Below, piece by piece: positions 1 through 13,300 of a stretch of 64,000 bases of DNA (its first letter is position 1; the number at the start of each line of letters is the position of its first letter). The translations under genes and the position numbers were made by a program. Under the pieces are notes generated by a model. That model worked only from the letters and a program-made list of their open reading frames with translations. It had not been told where the DNA came from and searched no databases. The DNA is from Elmis aenea (Eukaryota > Arthropoda > Insecta > Coleoptera > Elmidae): NCBI GenBank assembly GCA_947652605.1, contig OX393577.1:5766868-5830867 (forward strand), written 5' to 3'.

Positions 1-890
1 AGTCATTTTAAAGCATACATGTTTTAAAAGAAAGTCGACCAAAAAAGAAAAATTCAATTTTAAAGTAGTTTTCTTGACACGAGATATTTAAGTTATAATT
101 ACAGATGGAGAAATAATTAGCTTAGTAAAAAGGTGTGGTTTTTGAAGATGAATTTTTAAAATTATGTACAATATTTTTAGTTATTGTCAAAAATGTACTT
201 TTGGGTCATTTTAATACATCTTCCTTACATTTAAATATGTCGAAATAATATATGAAAGCTTTTAAATAACTTTTATTGCAAAATCTAAGTTATGACATAC
301 ACTGTAGTTGGTGTTGACCTTTAGACTTTTTTTTTTCGAATACATATTTAAGAAAGTTAACAAATTATAAAAATGACTAAAAACACTTTTCAACAATGAT
401 TTAAAAAAAGATGACATATTTCTGGTCTTAAATAACTGTCAATTTTTGATAATTTAACTATTTTTTTATCTTTAATAATAAGTGAGATATTTATGTTATC
501 TCACTGAATTTCAAACAATAGGTACACTTTTAAATTTGTGTTTAAAACTATAATGGTTCATGCAATTTTGCTTTCAAAATATTTATTTTGAATGCTAAGG
601 TCTAAAAAAAAAAAAACCAGTTTATGGAAATCTCTAGAAATGACCATACTATTTTTAAGTAAATAACAAAAAACAATTGTTAGTCATGAGGCAACAGCAA
701 ATGAGTTGTTTCATATTCAATTCATTGTTGATTTAAATATATATTTAATAATTATATGAAATGTTTAGGTAAAAAAAAAGTAATGTTACTACTACAATCC
801 TTTTGTGAAAAATTCAAATTTAACCTACCTGTATGTCCCTTGATTTTTCACTTAACTGCTCAATACACGAAAGTTTTTGGAATAACTTAC
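1..890. repeat. Non-coding part of duplicated fucosidase segment, copy 1
   Basis: This stretch lies in intron 3 of the partial fucosidase gene and holds no exon. It is almost identical, with only scattered substitutions and A/T-run indels, to 5129-6015. By the spacing of the second copy, exon 4 of this gene should lie about 600 bases beyond the left edge of the window. Confidence 0.8.
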
Positions 891-1453
891 CTACTAAATC
901 TCTATGTGGTCCAACGTCCATGGAATTCCAACTAAAGGAATAAGTTGAAGGCCATAATGTATATCCTTCATGGTGTTTACTTGTAAGGACGACATATCTG
1001 GAAAAGCTCTTTTAACATATCATGTTTACATTATTCATAAAAAAAATTACCTGGCACCAGATTTCTTAAATAATTGTGCCCAATCATCAGGATTAAAAAA
1101 TTCTGCTGTAAAATCTTTCGCAAACTCTTGATATGTGAATCCTGGAGGATAATTGCTGTTCATAAATTCTACATATTCTGATTGATTCGCTGTAAAGAAA
1201 TTTGCTTCATTAATGTTAATTATTTTTATGAATAGTTACATATCCAGTTTGTCCAGAACCATTCAGAACCAAAACTAGGAACGGAATAAACACCCCAGTG
1301 AAGGAAAATTCCAAATTTTGATTGATCGTACCAGGCTGGTAAAGGTCTTGAGTCTATACTGTCCCAGTTGGCTTCATATCTTTCACCAACTTTAGCATTG
1401 GATGATAATACACCACCAATTAAAAATAAAAGGAGTTTAAACATACGCAACAT
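891..1453 (-). CDS. alpha-L-fucosidase, copy 1 (5' part only)
   Basis: Three coding exons on the minus strand, 1453-1240, 1189-1051 and 997-891, joined at GT/AG sites, give the N-terminal third of a GH29 alpha-L-fucosidase. This family removes alpha-linked fucose from glycans in lysosomes or outside the cell. Residues 1-20 look like a signal peptide ([14 protein letters not shown]). They are followed by the family block with [14 protein letters not shown] and, in exon 3, TSKHHEG, which carries the paired active-site histidines. The first exon alone reads into a stop at 1226 because it runs through the donor site. The remaining exons, including the one with the nucleophile aspartate, must lie left of base 1. 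The frame is intact in what is visible, so this is probably a working paralogue of the gene at 2349-6578 and not a broken one, but that cannot be shown here. Confidence 0.85.
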
Positions 1454-2348
1454 TTTTTATTACTGTTTTGATTTCTGGCTTATTTTCTACTAGTATAGTT
1501 AAAATAGTTTTATTTGTTTAATCCCTACTTAACTGACAGCCAAAGTTTGAACATGATTGGCTATGTATTTAAACAAAACAAGCTAACAATCAATATTGAT
1601 AGTAGCTTATATTGAAACAGATCCAAGTAGAACACATTAATATGAGTCACATACAACCTAAGTTACAATATGCTATAAAAACTAGAAGTTTATTGCTAAT
1701 GTTATAATTTATTTATTATACTATAGGAGTATATTTTTATTATTTATTTAAACGTATGTCTTGGCTAGTGACAATTTAATGTACTTATCTCGGTAATTAC
1801 AGTAGTTAACGAAAATCTGACATAAATTACTAGGACAACTTTTCTGAGTGTTGTATTGCTCAAAATTTTTATGAAAATGCAATTTTCACAAAAACGCTTA
1901 CTTCTAGACCCATATTACCGATACATTTTTAATATAAATTTGAAGAGGAATCCAAAATTGTAAAAATATACACGTATTTCCATTTAAAATTTCAAAGTTT
2001 GAGTCCGTTTCTGGTTGAACTCATCGAATCCGAAAAAAAATTATGACGGTCAGAGACCAAATTTCATTGTAATATCTTTAATAGTTTCCTAGATATTTGT
2101 CTGTTTCCATACTTTTGCGCAGCGCTGTATATTACTTGAATCCAAAATTGTTGTAATTGTTGCCTTAAAGTTTTACATTACAATTTGGTTTAATTACATT
2201 AGTATTATTTTAAACACAAGCATTATCAGTTTTTATATTAGAAAAATGCACAGTGAGATATTGTTTATATTTTTATTTCTTAATAATACTAAAAACATCT
2301 TAAGAGTTGATTAATTAAAACAATTTATTTATTATAACTTAAAGTTAA
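1454..2348. other. 5' flank of fucosidase copy 1 and intergenic DNA
   Basis: Bases 1454 to about 1838 match 6579-6986 upstream of the second fucosidase, but more loosely than the exons and introns do, with several small indels. They are probably the promoter region. From about 1840 to 2127 lies AT-rich sequence ending in GCGCAGCGCTG-TA, which resembles one end of a TA-flanked inverted-repeat element; I could not find its partner end. Bases 2128-2348 are the 3' flank of copy 2, with a minus-strand AATAAA near 2326. Confidence 0.5.
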
Positions 2349-5300
2349 TTATATTACAGTAGGATTTGTAATTTTAACCACCCAAGCCCATTTGCTGGCT
2401 ACAGTTGCTTGATCTGGAAAAGTTATATTGACCACTCCTGCTGAAGTTTTCCACTGAAATTATTTAATATTGTGAGAATAAATTTTATTAAATCTCATTA
2501 GAATTATTTTGTTGTTGGAAGTTTATCAGAACTTAAGTACCTATTTTATTATAAAAATAATAAATTATTAATGAAACCTTCATATTAGAACTAATTAATT
2601 CTAAAACTTTTATTACTAATAGATAGTTTATAAATCACATAAAAAAAAAGAATTGTGATTTATATCGCCAGCATTTTGATTCATACTATTTTTTGATGTA
2701 TAAAAAAAAGGTTATATATGTATATTGCACATAAAGAGATCTTAAAGTAGTGATAATTACCAATAGATCTCCGCTATTGCCGAGCAAAGTGGCTTTGACA
2801 CCACTAACAGCAAAAACATCAGCAACTGACCCAAGACTTAACACATTATTTTTGGGCCAATCCAAAGTAATGCCAAATATAGCTTTATCATTTTTCGTAT
2901 ACCAAGTGACACTACTTAAGGAGTCGTTTTGAACCGACCATGGCGAGGTATTATAAATAGCCTCTCCATTTATTGCTAACCATTCCCCAATATTAAGTAG
3001 ACGTTCTTGGAAAATAGGGGCCAGCATACCATCTTTAGTTGGGCCCACATTCATCAATAAATTACCTTAAATTATTTTAAGGACATTATTAATTAATTCA
3101 ATCTTTCTTTGTTTAAGAAAAACAGCCTGCATAGTGAAAAATTTTAATAAACACTAAATAAATTATGTTTTCATGTGATATTCAATTACAAATTAAATTT
3201 TACCAAAACAGAACCAAATTGTTTCTTGTAATTCTTAATTTTTAATTTGCTTACAGCGTCTGAATAGCCAAAACAAATTTTTTTAAAACTTATTTACCTC
3301 CAGTGCTGACAGTAATTACCAAAGTTTCAACTAATTCATGTGCTGTTAAATAATCCTCTATGTTGGCATTTCTCCTGTAACCCCATGATATTTTATCTAT
3401 TGTCATACAATTTTCCCATTTACGTGGTTGAAGTACACCTGAAATCATAAACAACGATGCATTTACTGTACAGGGTGTTTCTTAAATATTGCGAAAAAAT
3501 TCTGGGGGTAATTTTTTATCGAAAATTAAGGGGGGCTTTTATTTTAGAATATTTGATGGTCCATGTTCACTTGTTTTATTTTTCACTCAAAAACTGTGGA
3601 TTTTGCAGGAAAAGTTAAAGGATAAAAAAAGCTTCTAAATAAATCATCTACAAATTAAAAGTTTTTAAATAGCAAAATTTCCACCCTTCAAAAAGTTTTG
3701 ATAAGAAAACCAACAGGGGTCACACTTTACAGACACTTGTGAAGTTGTGAAGGGGGGAGATGATTAAAAATATAACTATGAAAAATATTTTAATAAGTAC
3801 AAAACATACCAAAAATCATTCACCTACATGTATCTAAATTTGTGAAATAAAATAAAAACCTAATTTTACTGCTCCTCTTTAAGGGGGTGTAACTCCGAAA
3901 GGGAAAAAAATTGTATAAAAGCCCGCCTTAATTTTCGTTAAGGAAATACCTTCTGAGTTTTTTTCGTAATATTTAAGGAATACCCTGTATATAATGTAAT
4001 AGAAAGAGGTAATTATAAATTTTATTTTATTACTTATAGCAAATGAGTTATTTTGAATAATTGTGTAAAGTTTTACATAATTGTTTATAAGTGGTAATTT
4101 AAAGTTGTGCATTTAAAGGTTTTAGTTTTAAATTTTTTATAAACTTTGTTTTCATCGTTATGTTTAAATCTTACCTGGATTGTATCTGTCTGTACAAGTA
4201 AAGAAACCTCCATGATTGCAAGCTATACCTGATCCCCATCTGTCATTAGTAACGACAACATTTTTTACAGGACTATCGTTGTATAACCATGCTAAAAATT
4301 CCGTCGCTTGCCAGTATGTATCTGGAGCATCCCAATCACCGTCTGACCAAAGTACATCTGGTAGATAATTTGTAACTAGTTCCTTCAGTTCATTAAGAAC
4401 CTTTTGATTCACAAAAATGCTAGTAGTAAAATTAGATTCCCTATCTTTCAGCCACATGGGATTAAAAAATTCAAATAGCGAATGGTAAAGACCAAAATGA
4501 ATTCCTGCATTTCGTACAGCTTGACCTAGGTCCCCTAAAATTAAAATTACGAGAAAATAATAAAGAACAAAACACAAGAAAAACAAAGTTGATGTTGCTC
4601 CAAAACACACAAAACATCTGACACAAAATACATATAATTAGAGCAGCATATAGAAAATAAACAGTTGCTTTGAGAAAAAGCTATTTTTAAATTTAAAAAA
4701 ATGAAGTTATTGAAGCAAAAAAAAATTTGTTTTAATTTTCCTGAATAACTTCTGAACTAAAAGAGCAACGATATTTTTCTCTTCTGATTTGAATTCAGCA
4801 CCAAATTTGGCACCTTTGCCCAAATTTAATTGACTTCGTGGCTCTTAAGTAAGATCCTCATGTTGAGCCTATAATTTGGGACACACTGTATATACATATT
4901 TTAAATGTCATTTAAAAAAACGATGACCTATTAAATAAAATGTTATTGTACTTAAAAAGTGAACATTGTTAAAAAAAAAATAATAAGTGGTACTTGAAAT
5001 ATTTATCGAATGTCACTTTTAATGTCTCATTTAATAAACAACAATAAAATCATGAAGTACTGATAAAAAGTTCATGTGCTTATTTAATGTAAAATATTTT
5101 TTTTGTTAATGTACTTCAGTAAACCTAAAGTCATTTTAAAGCATACATGTTTTAAAAAAAGTCGACCAAAAAAGAAAAATTCAATTTTAAAGTAGTTTTC
5201 TTGACACGAGATATTTAAGTTATAATTACAGATGGAGAAATAATTAGCTTAGTAAAAAGGTGTGGTTTTTGAAGATGAATTTTTAAAATTATGTACAATA

Positions 5301-6578
5301 TTTTTAGTTATTGTCAAAAATGTACTTTTGGGTCATTTTAATACATCTTCCTTACATTTAAATATGTCGAAATAATATATGAAAGCTTTTAAATAACTTT
5401 TATTGCAAAATCTAAGTTATGACATACACTGTAGTTGGTTTTGACCTTTAGACTTTTTTTTTTCGAATACATATTTAAGAAAGTTAACAAATTATAAAAA
5501 TGACTAAAAACACTTTTCAACAATGATTTAAAAAAAGATGACATATTTCTGGTCTTAAATAACTGTCAATTTTTGATAATTTAACTATTTTTTTATCTTT
5601 AATAATAAGTGAGATATTTATGTTATCTCACTGAATTTCAAACAATAGGTACACTTTTAAATTTGTGTTTAAAACTATAATGGTTCATGCAATTTTGCTT
5701 TCAAAATATTTATTTTGAATGCTAAGGTCTAAAAAAAAAAGCCAGTTTATGGAAATCTCTAGAAATGACCATACTTTTTTTAAGTAAATAAAAAAAAACA
5801 ATTGTTAGTCATGAGGCAACAGCAAATGAGTTGTTTCATATTCAATTCATTGTTGATTTAAATATATATTTAATAATTATATGAAATGTTTAGGTAAAAA
5901 AAAAGTAATGTTACTACTACAATCCTTTTGTGAAAAATTCAAATTTAACCTACCTGTATGTCCCTTGATTTTTCACTTAACTGCTCAATACACGAAAGTT
6001 TTTGGAATAACTTACCTACTAAATCTCTATGTGGTCCAACGTCCATGGAATTCCAACTAAAGGAATAAGTTGAAGGCCATAATGTATATCCTTCATGGTG
6101 TTTACTTGTAAGGACGACATATCTGGAAAAGCTCTTTTAACATATCATGTTTACATTATTCATAAAAAAAATTACCTGGCACCAGATTTTTTAAATAATT
6201 GTGCCCAATCATCAGGATTAAAAAATTCTGCTGTAAAATCTTTCGCAAACTCTTGATATGTGAATCCTGGAGGATAATTGCTGTTCATAAATTCTACATA
6301 TTCTGATTGATTCGCTGTAAAGAAATTTGCTTCATTAATGTTAATTATTTTTATGAATAGTTACATATCCAGTTTGTCCAGAACCATTCAGAACCAAAAC
6401 TAGGAACGGAATAAACACCCCAGTGAAGGAAAATTCCAAATTTTGATTGATCGTACCAGGCTGGTAAAGGTCTTGAGTCTATACTGTCCCAGTTGGCATC
6501 ATACCGTTCACCAACTTTTGCATTGGACGATAATACACCACCAATTAAAAATAAAAGAAGTTTAAACATACGCAACAT
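2349..6578 (-). CDS. alpha-L-fucosidase, copy 2 (complete)
   Basis: Seven coding exons join in frame: 6578-6365, 6314-6176, 6122-6016, 4534-4175, 3438-3298, 3065-2761 and 2453-2349. The product is about 456 residues, the usual length for a GH29 alpha-L-fucosidase, which hydrolyses terminal alpha-L-fucose from glycoproteins and glycolipids. Residues 1-20 form a signal peptide. The paired histidines of TSKHHEG fall near residue 126, and the aspartate of VLWSDGDW near residue 218 matches the catalytic nucleophile of the family. The last exons give a C-terminal beta-sandwich-like region ending KITNPTVI. Intron 4 (3439-4174) contains a MITE at 3471-3987. The 5' half is nearly identical to the partial gene at 891-1453, so the locus is a tandem array. 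All donors and acceptors are canonical and there is no frameshift. Confidence 0.9.
3471..3987. mobile_element. TA-flanked MITE in fucosidase intron 4
   Basis: The element starts CAGGGTGTTTCTTAAATATT and ends in its inverted form AATACCCTG, with TA on each side (3469-3470, 3988-3989). Its interior, including the TTTTGATAAGAAAACCAACA block and the GTAACTCCGAAAG block, is shared with the palindrome at 51009-51642, so both belong to one non-autonomous family. No transposase is encoded. Confidence 0.75.
4535..5128. other. Fucosidase copy 2 intron 3, left part
   Basis: This is non-coding DNA between exon 4 and the duplicated segment that starts at 5129. Near 4870-4890 it contains TTGGGACACACTG-TATA, a lone end resembling the Tc1/mariner-type termini at 32806 and 57454. 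Otherwise it is plain AT-rich sequence. Confidence 0.4.
5129..6490. repeat. Duplicated fucosidase segment, copy 2
   Basis: This segment matches 1 to about 1365 nearly base for base across exon 3, exon 2, two introns and much of exon 1. The offset is 5,128 bases at the left and 5,125 at the start codon. Past about 6490 similarity drops abruptly, with five differences in roughly 50 bases of exon 1 and more in the 5' flank. Confidence 0.85.
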
Positions 6579-7252
6579 TTTTTATTACTGTTTTGATTTC
6601 TGGCTATTTTCTACTAGTATTAGTTAAGATAGTTTTATTTGTTCAATATCTACTTAACTGATAGCCAAAGTTTGAACATGATTGGCTACCTTTGATAATC
6701 TATATGTATTTAGAACAAAACAACCTAACAATCAATTATTGATAGTAGCTTAGATTGAAATAAGTGCAAGTAGAACATTAAAATGAAAGTCACATACAAC
6801 CTAAGTTACAATACACTATAAAAACTAGAAGTTTATTGCTAATGTTATAATTAACTTATTATATTAAAGAAGTATATTTTGATTATTTATTTAAACCCAT
6901 GTCTCAGCTAGTCACAATTTAAAGTATTTGTAGGGTATCTTGGCAATTACAGTAGTTAACAAAAATTTGACATACATTACTAGGACTAGAGGAACTTTTA
7001 TAAGATAAATCCATCTTTGTTTACAGATTTCTTGTAGCACAATTAGTTTTTCTGCGAGAGGCAAAAATTGGTACTTTCAAAAATTAAACCATCGTGGAGC
7101 TTTTTGATGAGTAGAATTTGTTAAATGATTCAATTTTTTACAATGATCTTGATCTCAGAGATATTAAGTAAATTTATCATTTTTAATACTGATTCTATAG
7201 CAAGTTTTTGAGATGGAAATGTTATCTTTAAGAAAATAAATAATTTTATATA
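6579..7252. other. 5' flank of fucosidase copy 2
   Basis: Bases 6579 to about 6986 are homologous to 1454-1838 and are presumably the promoter region. Bases 6987-7252 are AT-rich and show nothing I can name. Confidence 0.45.
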
Positions 7253-8214
7253 CAGGGTTCTCGTTTTTCGAGGGCCACTATGGGGATCTCGTAAACGGTA
7301 AGAGTTACGACTTCGGTTAAATTGGGGCAAAGTTGTATATTCAGCTGCTTAATAATTTGACCCAAACAAAACTTATTCTAGCTCTTTTAGTTTTTGAGAT
7401 ATAGGGAAAAAAGTAAAAAAGTGGATTTTAGTTTTTTGCCCGTAACTTTTTCATTTGATGTCGAATTTCATTTCTGTAATAACTTTTTCATGGCCACTAT
7501 TTGCAAGGAATCAGAATCCCCAATTATATTTTCCGTGCGACGTTTCGTTTTTTAAAAACCATCATCAGGTCAATTTTTTCTTATGTACGCTATATCTGAT
7601 TTTAACGCCAATTTGTAGAGCATTTTTTTCTGAATTCGACAATGTATAACACTTTGCACATTTTTAAAACAATTGCTGTTAAAAATGGAAAAAACAAATA
7701 TTTTATTTAGAACAAATCCTAATCGGCATGGTAAATAATTGTCTTTGTTCCTCTTTCCTTGGAAGCAAGTAAGTAAACCGCAGGAAATTATTATTAAAGG
7801 GATTTAATTTAAAAAAAATAGGTATTAATAAATGTGTAAGGAATGCATTAACATTGTTCACGTAGCAAATATTTTCCACAGTTAAGTAAAACATTTCTCT
7901 AAAATGTGTATTTAGTCCTTATTTGGCATATAATTATTTGTAACAAAATTTTCATTACCAAATAATATGTGTCCATAGTTTACAAAAAACGTCCAGAAAT
8001 CTGTTTCCGCTTTTTGCTTATTAGAAGTCATTAACGCAGATTAAAGGCATAACTCATTATTTTTTGTTACAAATAATTGTATGCCAAATAAGAATTAACA
8101 CATTTTAGAGAAATTTATTACTTACCCAACCAAAGAAAATATTCTAAAAATATTTGCTACGTGAACAATGTTAATGCATTCATAACATATTTTTTTAATT
8201 AAATCAATCGTTTT
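7253..8214. mobile_element. Foldback MITE, family with CAGGGTTCTCG ends (truncated copy)
   Basis: The left end CAGGGTTCTCGTTTTTCGAG follows TA at 7251-7252. The left arm runs to about 7990. A shorter right arm (about 8050-8214) repeats it in inverted orientation and stops before the terminal part, so this copy has lost roughly 550 bases of its right end. Full copies are at 16193-17606 and 23273-24677, and a chimeric one is at 26064-27820. Short reading frames inside are by-products of the repeat. Confidence 0.8.
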
Positions 8215-8534
8215 TTATCCTTCTCGATTAGAGACATCTTATTTATTTACAGAATATCACTAGAATAAATTGCACAACCGACTGTAGCTTTCTAAGCTCA
8301 TTCATAATAGTCATGCTCCACAACAGCATAATCCTGTATAATAAACAGGAAAATATGAAAGATTACAAGTAAAATCCAAATAGTTAAACAATAAAACAAC
8401 ATGCATGTTCTGATTTTTATTAAAACTTATTATTTAATTACATATTTCAATTAAATTGAAATCACATGTTTGCAACGATATTACCCTTTTTGGTTTATTG
8501 TATTAAGCAGATGGTACATGTCATAATTCCATTT
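8215..8534. other. 3' flank of LRRC59-like gene
   Basis: AT-rich sequence downstream of the minus-strand stop codon at 8535. It is probably 3' untranslated region; no other feature is seen. Confidence 0.4.
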
Positions 8535-9678
8535 CTATTTTGCTGTGATACTTCCAAAAACCTCTTTATAAAATTCAGTTAGTTTTACAACTGATACATT
8601 AACGTAGTTGTAAAAGTTACTGATTAAATTATTAACTCTATCATTTTCATGTAATTCTATTACATAATCTGTGGCAGCTTCTAATGCTAAACCAGTTTTT
8701 TCATGAATATTGTTAAAGTGTGTTCCAATTTGACTACCCACATCGTGTAATGATGGGGGCAACTTGCTTAAGCTGCTACTCCAAAATGATCGGACGGAAT
8801 GTTCAATTACTTCAACATTTTTTACTTTTGCCGCAGTTAATAAAAACAAAGTAATGGAGGATGCTAACAAAGTTATGACAATAATTTTAATGAAACTAGG
8901 CTTTGTGGGTACTTGTTTGGAATTTGTTAAAATAGGCTCTTGAGAAGGAACATCATCCAATTTCGTTGATTCTTTTATTACTTCATTGTTATCCTTTTGT
9001 TTTACTTTTTCTTTTTTGTCTTTTTTAGGTTTCTTAACTTGTTGTTGCTTTGCTTTTTCATTTGCTAATAAGTCTTTTTGTCTCTGTGCTTCTCTGGTTT
9101 CCCTTTCTTGATCGACTTTTTCTTGTAATTGTGAATAAAAATTTATTACATCTTTAGCACATGTATGGCACTGTTTAGCATCTAAACATAGACCTGCTAC
9201 TTTGGCTACACCTGGGACTAGTGGATTGTCTTTTAAATCGAGCCATTTTAAAGCTTTTAGTTTGGAAAAACTTAACGGTAAATGCTGCAGTTCGTTTTTG
9301 TACAAGTCCAGATGTTTAAGCTTATTTAAATCGCCAAAGTTTTCTGGTAATTCTTTAAGCTGGTTTTTGCTCAAATCCAATTTTATTAAATGAGTTAAAC
9401 TTGTAAATGTTTTTGGAAGTGTAGTTAAGCGGTTGTTTGATAAATCAAGACTGTGGGCTTTCTTTATGGAGGCCTGCAATAAGTTGTTCAATAATAATGC
9501 TTATGCAAAGGGTTTCGAAGACACTCACAATTTCTTTTACAGGAACATCTTGTAAATCGGACATGCTAAGGTCTATTTCTCCATCTTCAACTTTATCTTT
9601 CAGGTTAATTTTTGCTGCAGGTGCCATAGTGGGAAACCTAGGAATTTTTTCTACAGTAAATTTTGTTACTTTGCCCAT
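8535..9678 (-). CDS. LRRC59: LRRC59-like leucine-rich repeat ER membrane protein
   Basis: Two exons, 9678-9529 and 9473-8535, join in phase 0 after VPVKEI and give about 362 residues (human LRRC59 is 307). Residues 57-139 hold four leucine-rich repeats of the LDLSxNxLxxLP type. Residues 162-214 are charged and probably coiled coil ([17 protein letters not shown], then a lysine-rich stretch). Residues 244-265 ([13 protein letters not shown]...) are a single membrane span, and about 97 residues follow it. LRRC59 is an ER and nuclear-envelope protein with cytosolic repeats, linked to ribosome binding and nuclear import of some cargo. The longer C-terminal tail than in vertebrates is the one oddity. 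The intron is only 55 bases. The gene is divergent from the DCAF11-like gene, 636 bases away. Confidence 0.82.
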
Positions 9679-10314
9679 TTGTTGCAGTAAATTTTGAAAT
9701 TAAAAATTAAAATACATACTTCGAAAAATTTGTTTACAGCAACGAAAAATTGAAGTCGTAATTCAAAACTTGAATAAAACAACTGAAACGAACACGTCTA
9801 TAAATGCCAACACAACAAACGTGTTGATTGTCAAAAATCAGAGCTGATAATATGATAAAAATATATAACTCAAAAATATGCCAACCATTCATTCATAATT
9901 TTAATATCTTATCTATTCAACACAATAATTTTCTCATCCATTTTTTTACTTAAGAATGAATAAAATAGCACATTTTTTAATGGACAATTTTTCGTTCAAT
10001 TGCAATGATGTGTGTTTCATAATTAACCTAGATTTAAAAGTATAGAACTTATAAGTCCAGCCTGTAGTTAACAATAGTGTGAAGTTTGCGCATGTGCCAG
10101 CTGTTAATTGTCAACTTGAGTTTTTGTCAAAGATTTATACTGCGAAGTGTCACAAATGGCATGATAAAAAACCATAATCTCTTGTGATTGCGCAATTTTA
10201 ATTTTTTATTGTAATTAAATTTATAGTACGATAAGTCTACATAATTATACTATGACCGTTAATGTCGTGTTTAATAACAAAACGTGATTATAATTTTGAT
10301 TTTTGATTTACCCT
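9679..10314. promoter_or_regulatory. Divergent intergenic region LRRC59 / DCAF11
   Basis: The two start codons are 636 bases apart on opposite strands, so this interval must hold both 5' untranslated regions and probably a shared promoter. It is AT-rich. I could not identify a TATA box or named site with confidence. Confidence 0.5.
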
Positions 10315-13300
10315 ATGGGATCTAATAGTTCAAGATCAAGAAGGATGGCTGATGAAGAATCTCATTCTCGTTCAGGTTCTGACGATTCTGATCAAGAAAT
10401 AGATTATGCAGCAATCTTACAAAGTCTAATCAGCAGGTATACAAAGTATGAATGTGCCTAAGTTTTTCACTTCATCTCGACCCATTGTTAACTTGTTGCA
10501 GTGGTTCGGTGCACATTATAGCATCTCATTATGACGATGATGAGCAGTACTATGGACCACCATTGCCAAAAATTAAACATAAGCCAAACACCACCAGTCT
10601 TGATGTAAGTGTATTTAAGGTCTAAAAGAATTGTATTGGATATAATATGTTTTGCAATAAGTTGTGTATATGACGAGAGCAGTCTGACGCTCTTTACGTG
10701 TGAAGCATAATTTGTGGTAGTCGTTTATCATTATCTGTATTTCAATGAATCATGTAATAATTAAGTATTTTTAAAATGTTACAGTTATTATTCTATTTAT
10801 ATAATTTGGATCTTAATAGTTTTAGTTAATGTTGTGTTAGCACCATTTGATAAAGTCTATTTTCAGGCAAGTGAATTTTCTATGACTACAAAGCAAGCCT
10901 GCGGTCTAGCAATATCTAAGAAAAAATGCAATCAAAACAGCATCACAAATATGTTACATAAAAGAGAGGTAAGTGACTTATCACAAAATATTTCAAAACC
11001 TTTTTTTACCTTATAAAATATTTTAGTAGCTGTATCGAAACCTACAGTATTAATAAATTAATTAATATTTGAAATTGTAATGTGCAATTTTATTCTAAAC
11101 AAGTTTATTTTTTAGAAAGGATCATATACGTATAATAGTTTTTCTCATGCCAATAAATGTAAAATATCAAACCAATTTTTACCAAATGAAATGAATATTG
11201 TAGAAAGTTATGGAGGAAAAGCTTTTTGTGGTATTTTTTCAAAAGATGGAGATTATTTTATTACTGCCTCTCAAGGTAAGTTTTGTTTATATTGTTTCTA
11301 TTCAGTATACAGGGTGGTGCTTTTTTCGATGCTCACCATTGCTATCTTGGAAACGGTAAGAGATACAAGGTCGGTTAGATCAGAGAAAAGTTGCATATTT
11401 TTATGGCGATTAAGAATCTGAAAAGAAATCCTGGATATTTTGATTCGTTTTTGATTTATTACAAAAAAACTAAAAAATGTGATTTTAGAAAAATATTATT
11501 ATCTTCCCTACCACTGACACTATTTAATTTAAACTTGGTAATTGTATGTTTTTGACCGTCCTGATTTTGATGACGTCAACAGAAATTTTCTAAGCCTTCT
11601 AGATTTCAAGTTGCGATAGTCAACTTTATTATTTGTTATGGCCGCCATATTGGATTTTTACACCATCAGGCAGACAAAAAAATTAGCTTTTTAGATTGGT
11701 AACCAAGATACCTTTTTTCTTTAAAAAAACTTGTTTATTTATATGTGTAAATTGTATGTAAATAAATAAAAAAACTAACGAACGACGTCCGGCGACCGTC
11801 GAACGACGACCGGAGGCCGATGAACGATGGAAGACGAACGACGACCGTTGAACGACGACCGTTGAATGACGAACGTCGAGCGACGACCGAAGAACGTCGA
11901 ACAACGAACGACGACCAACGACCGTCGAAAGACGAACGACGACCATCGAATGACGAACGACGAACGACGACTGACGACCGTTGAATGACGAACGTCGAGC
12001 AACGACCGAAGAACGTCAAACAACGAACGACGACCAACGACCGTCGAAAGACGAACGCCGACCGACGACCATCGAATAACGAACGACGACTGACGAACGA
12101 TGACCGACGACCGTCGAACGACGACCGACGACCGAAGAACGACGAACAACTACCGACGACCGTCGAACGAGGACCGACGAACGACGACTGACGAATGATG
12201 ACTGACGAACGACGACCGACGACCGAAGAACGAGGAACGACGACCGTCGAACGACGAACGACGACCGTTGAACGACGACCGAAGAACGTCGAACGTCGAA
12301 CAACTACCGACGACCGTCGAACGAGGACTGACGAACATCGAACGAAGAACGACGAACGACGAACGAAGAACGTCGGAGGACGAACAACTACCGACGACCG
12401 TCGAACGAGGAACGACGACTGACGAACGATGACCGACGAACGACGACTGACGAACGACGACCGTCGAACGAAGAACGACGACCGACGACCGTCGAAAGAG
12501 GACCGACGAACGAAGAACGACGACCGAAGAACAACCAACGACGGCCGACGAACGACGACTGACGAACGATGACTGTCAAACGACGACCGAAGAACGTCGA
12601 ACGACGAACAACTACCGACGACCGTTGAAAGAGGACCGACGAACGAAGAACGACGGCCGACGAACGACGACTGACGAACGATGACCGACGAACGACAACC
12701 GACGAACGACGACCAACGAACGACGACCGAAGAACAACGAACGTCGAACGACGACCGACGACCGAAGAACGACGACCGAAGAACGACGAATGACGGCCGA
12801 CGAACGACGACTGACGAACGATGACCGACAAACGACGAACGATGACCGTCGAACAACGACCGAAGAACGTCGAACGACGAACAACTACCGACGACCGTCG
12901 AAAGAGGACCGACGAACGAAGAACGACGGCCGAAGAACAACGGCCGACGAACGACGACTGACGAACGATGACCGACGACCGACGAACGTCGAACGACAAC
13001 CGACGACCAACGAACGACGACCGACGACCGAAGAACAACGACCGACGAACATCGAACGACGACCGACGACCGAAGAACGACGACCGAAGAACGACGGCCG
13101 ACGAACGACGACTGACGAACGATGACCGACGAACGACGACCGTCTGGTGTTTTAAATTTATTGTCATTTCGTTTTTTTATTAGACCTATAAAATGCTGTG
13201 TCACTTTTATTTATATTATAATTTCAATTGTTTTTCAGAACATTCGCGATTTTATAGATTATTTATACAAATTTTCAAATTTTAACAAGTTTTTTGAAAG

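Noticed and set aside
1226..1453. 75-residue stand-alone protein at the start of each fucosidase copy
   Set aside because: The stop is reached only by reading through a canonical splice donor; spliced exons continue the fucosidase sequence.
11735..13204. Open frames of up to 489 codons on the minus strand and several on the plus strand, rich in RRSS or DDRR
   Set aside because: They are translations of the 21-bp minisatellite, whose period is a multiple of three. There is no domain and both strands are open.
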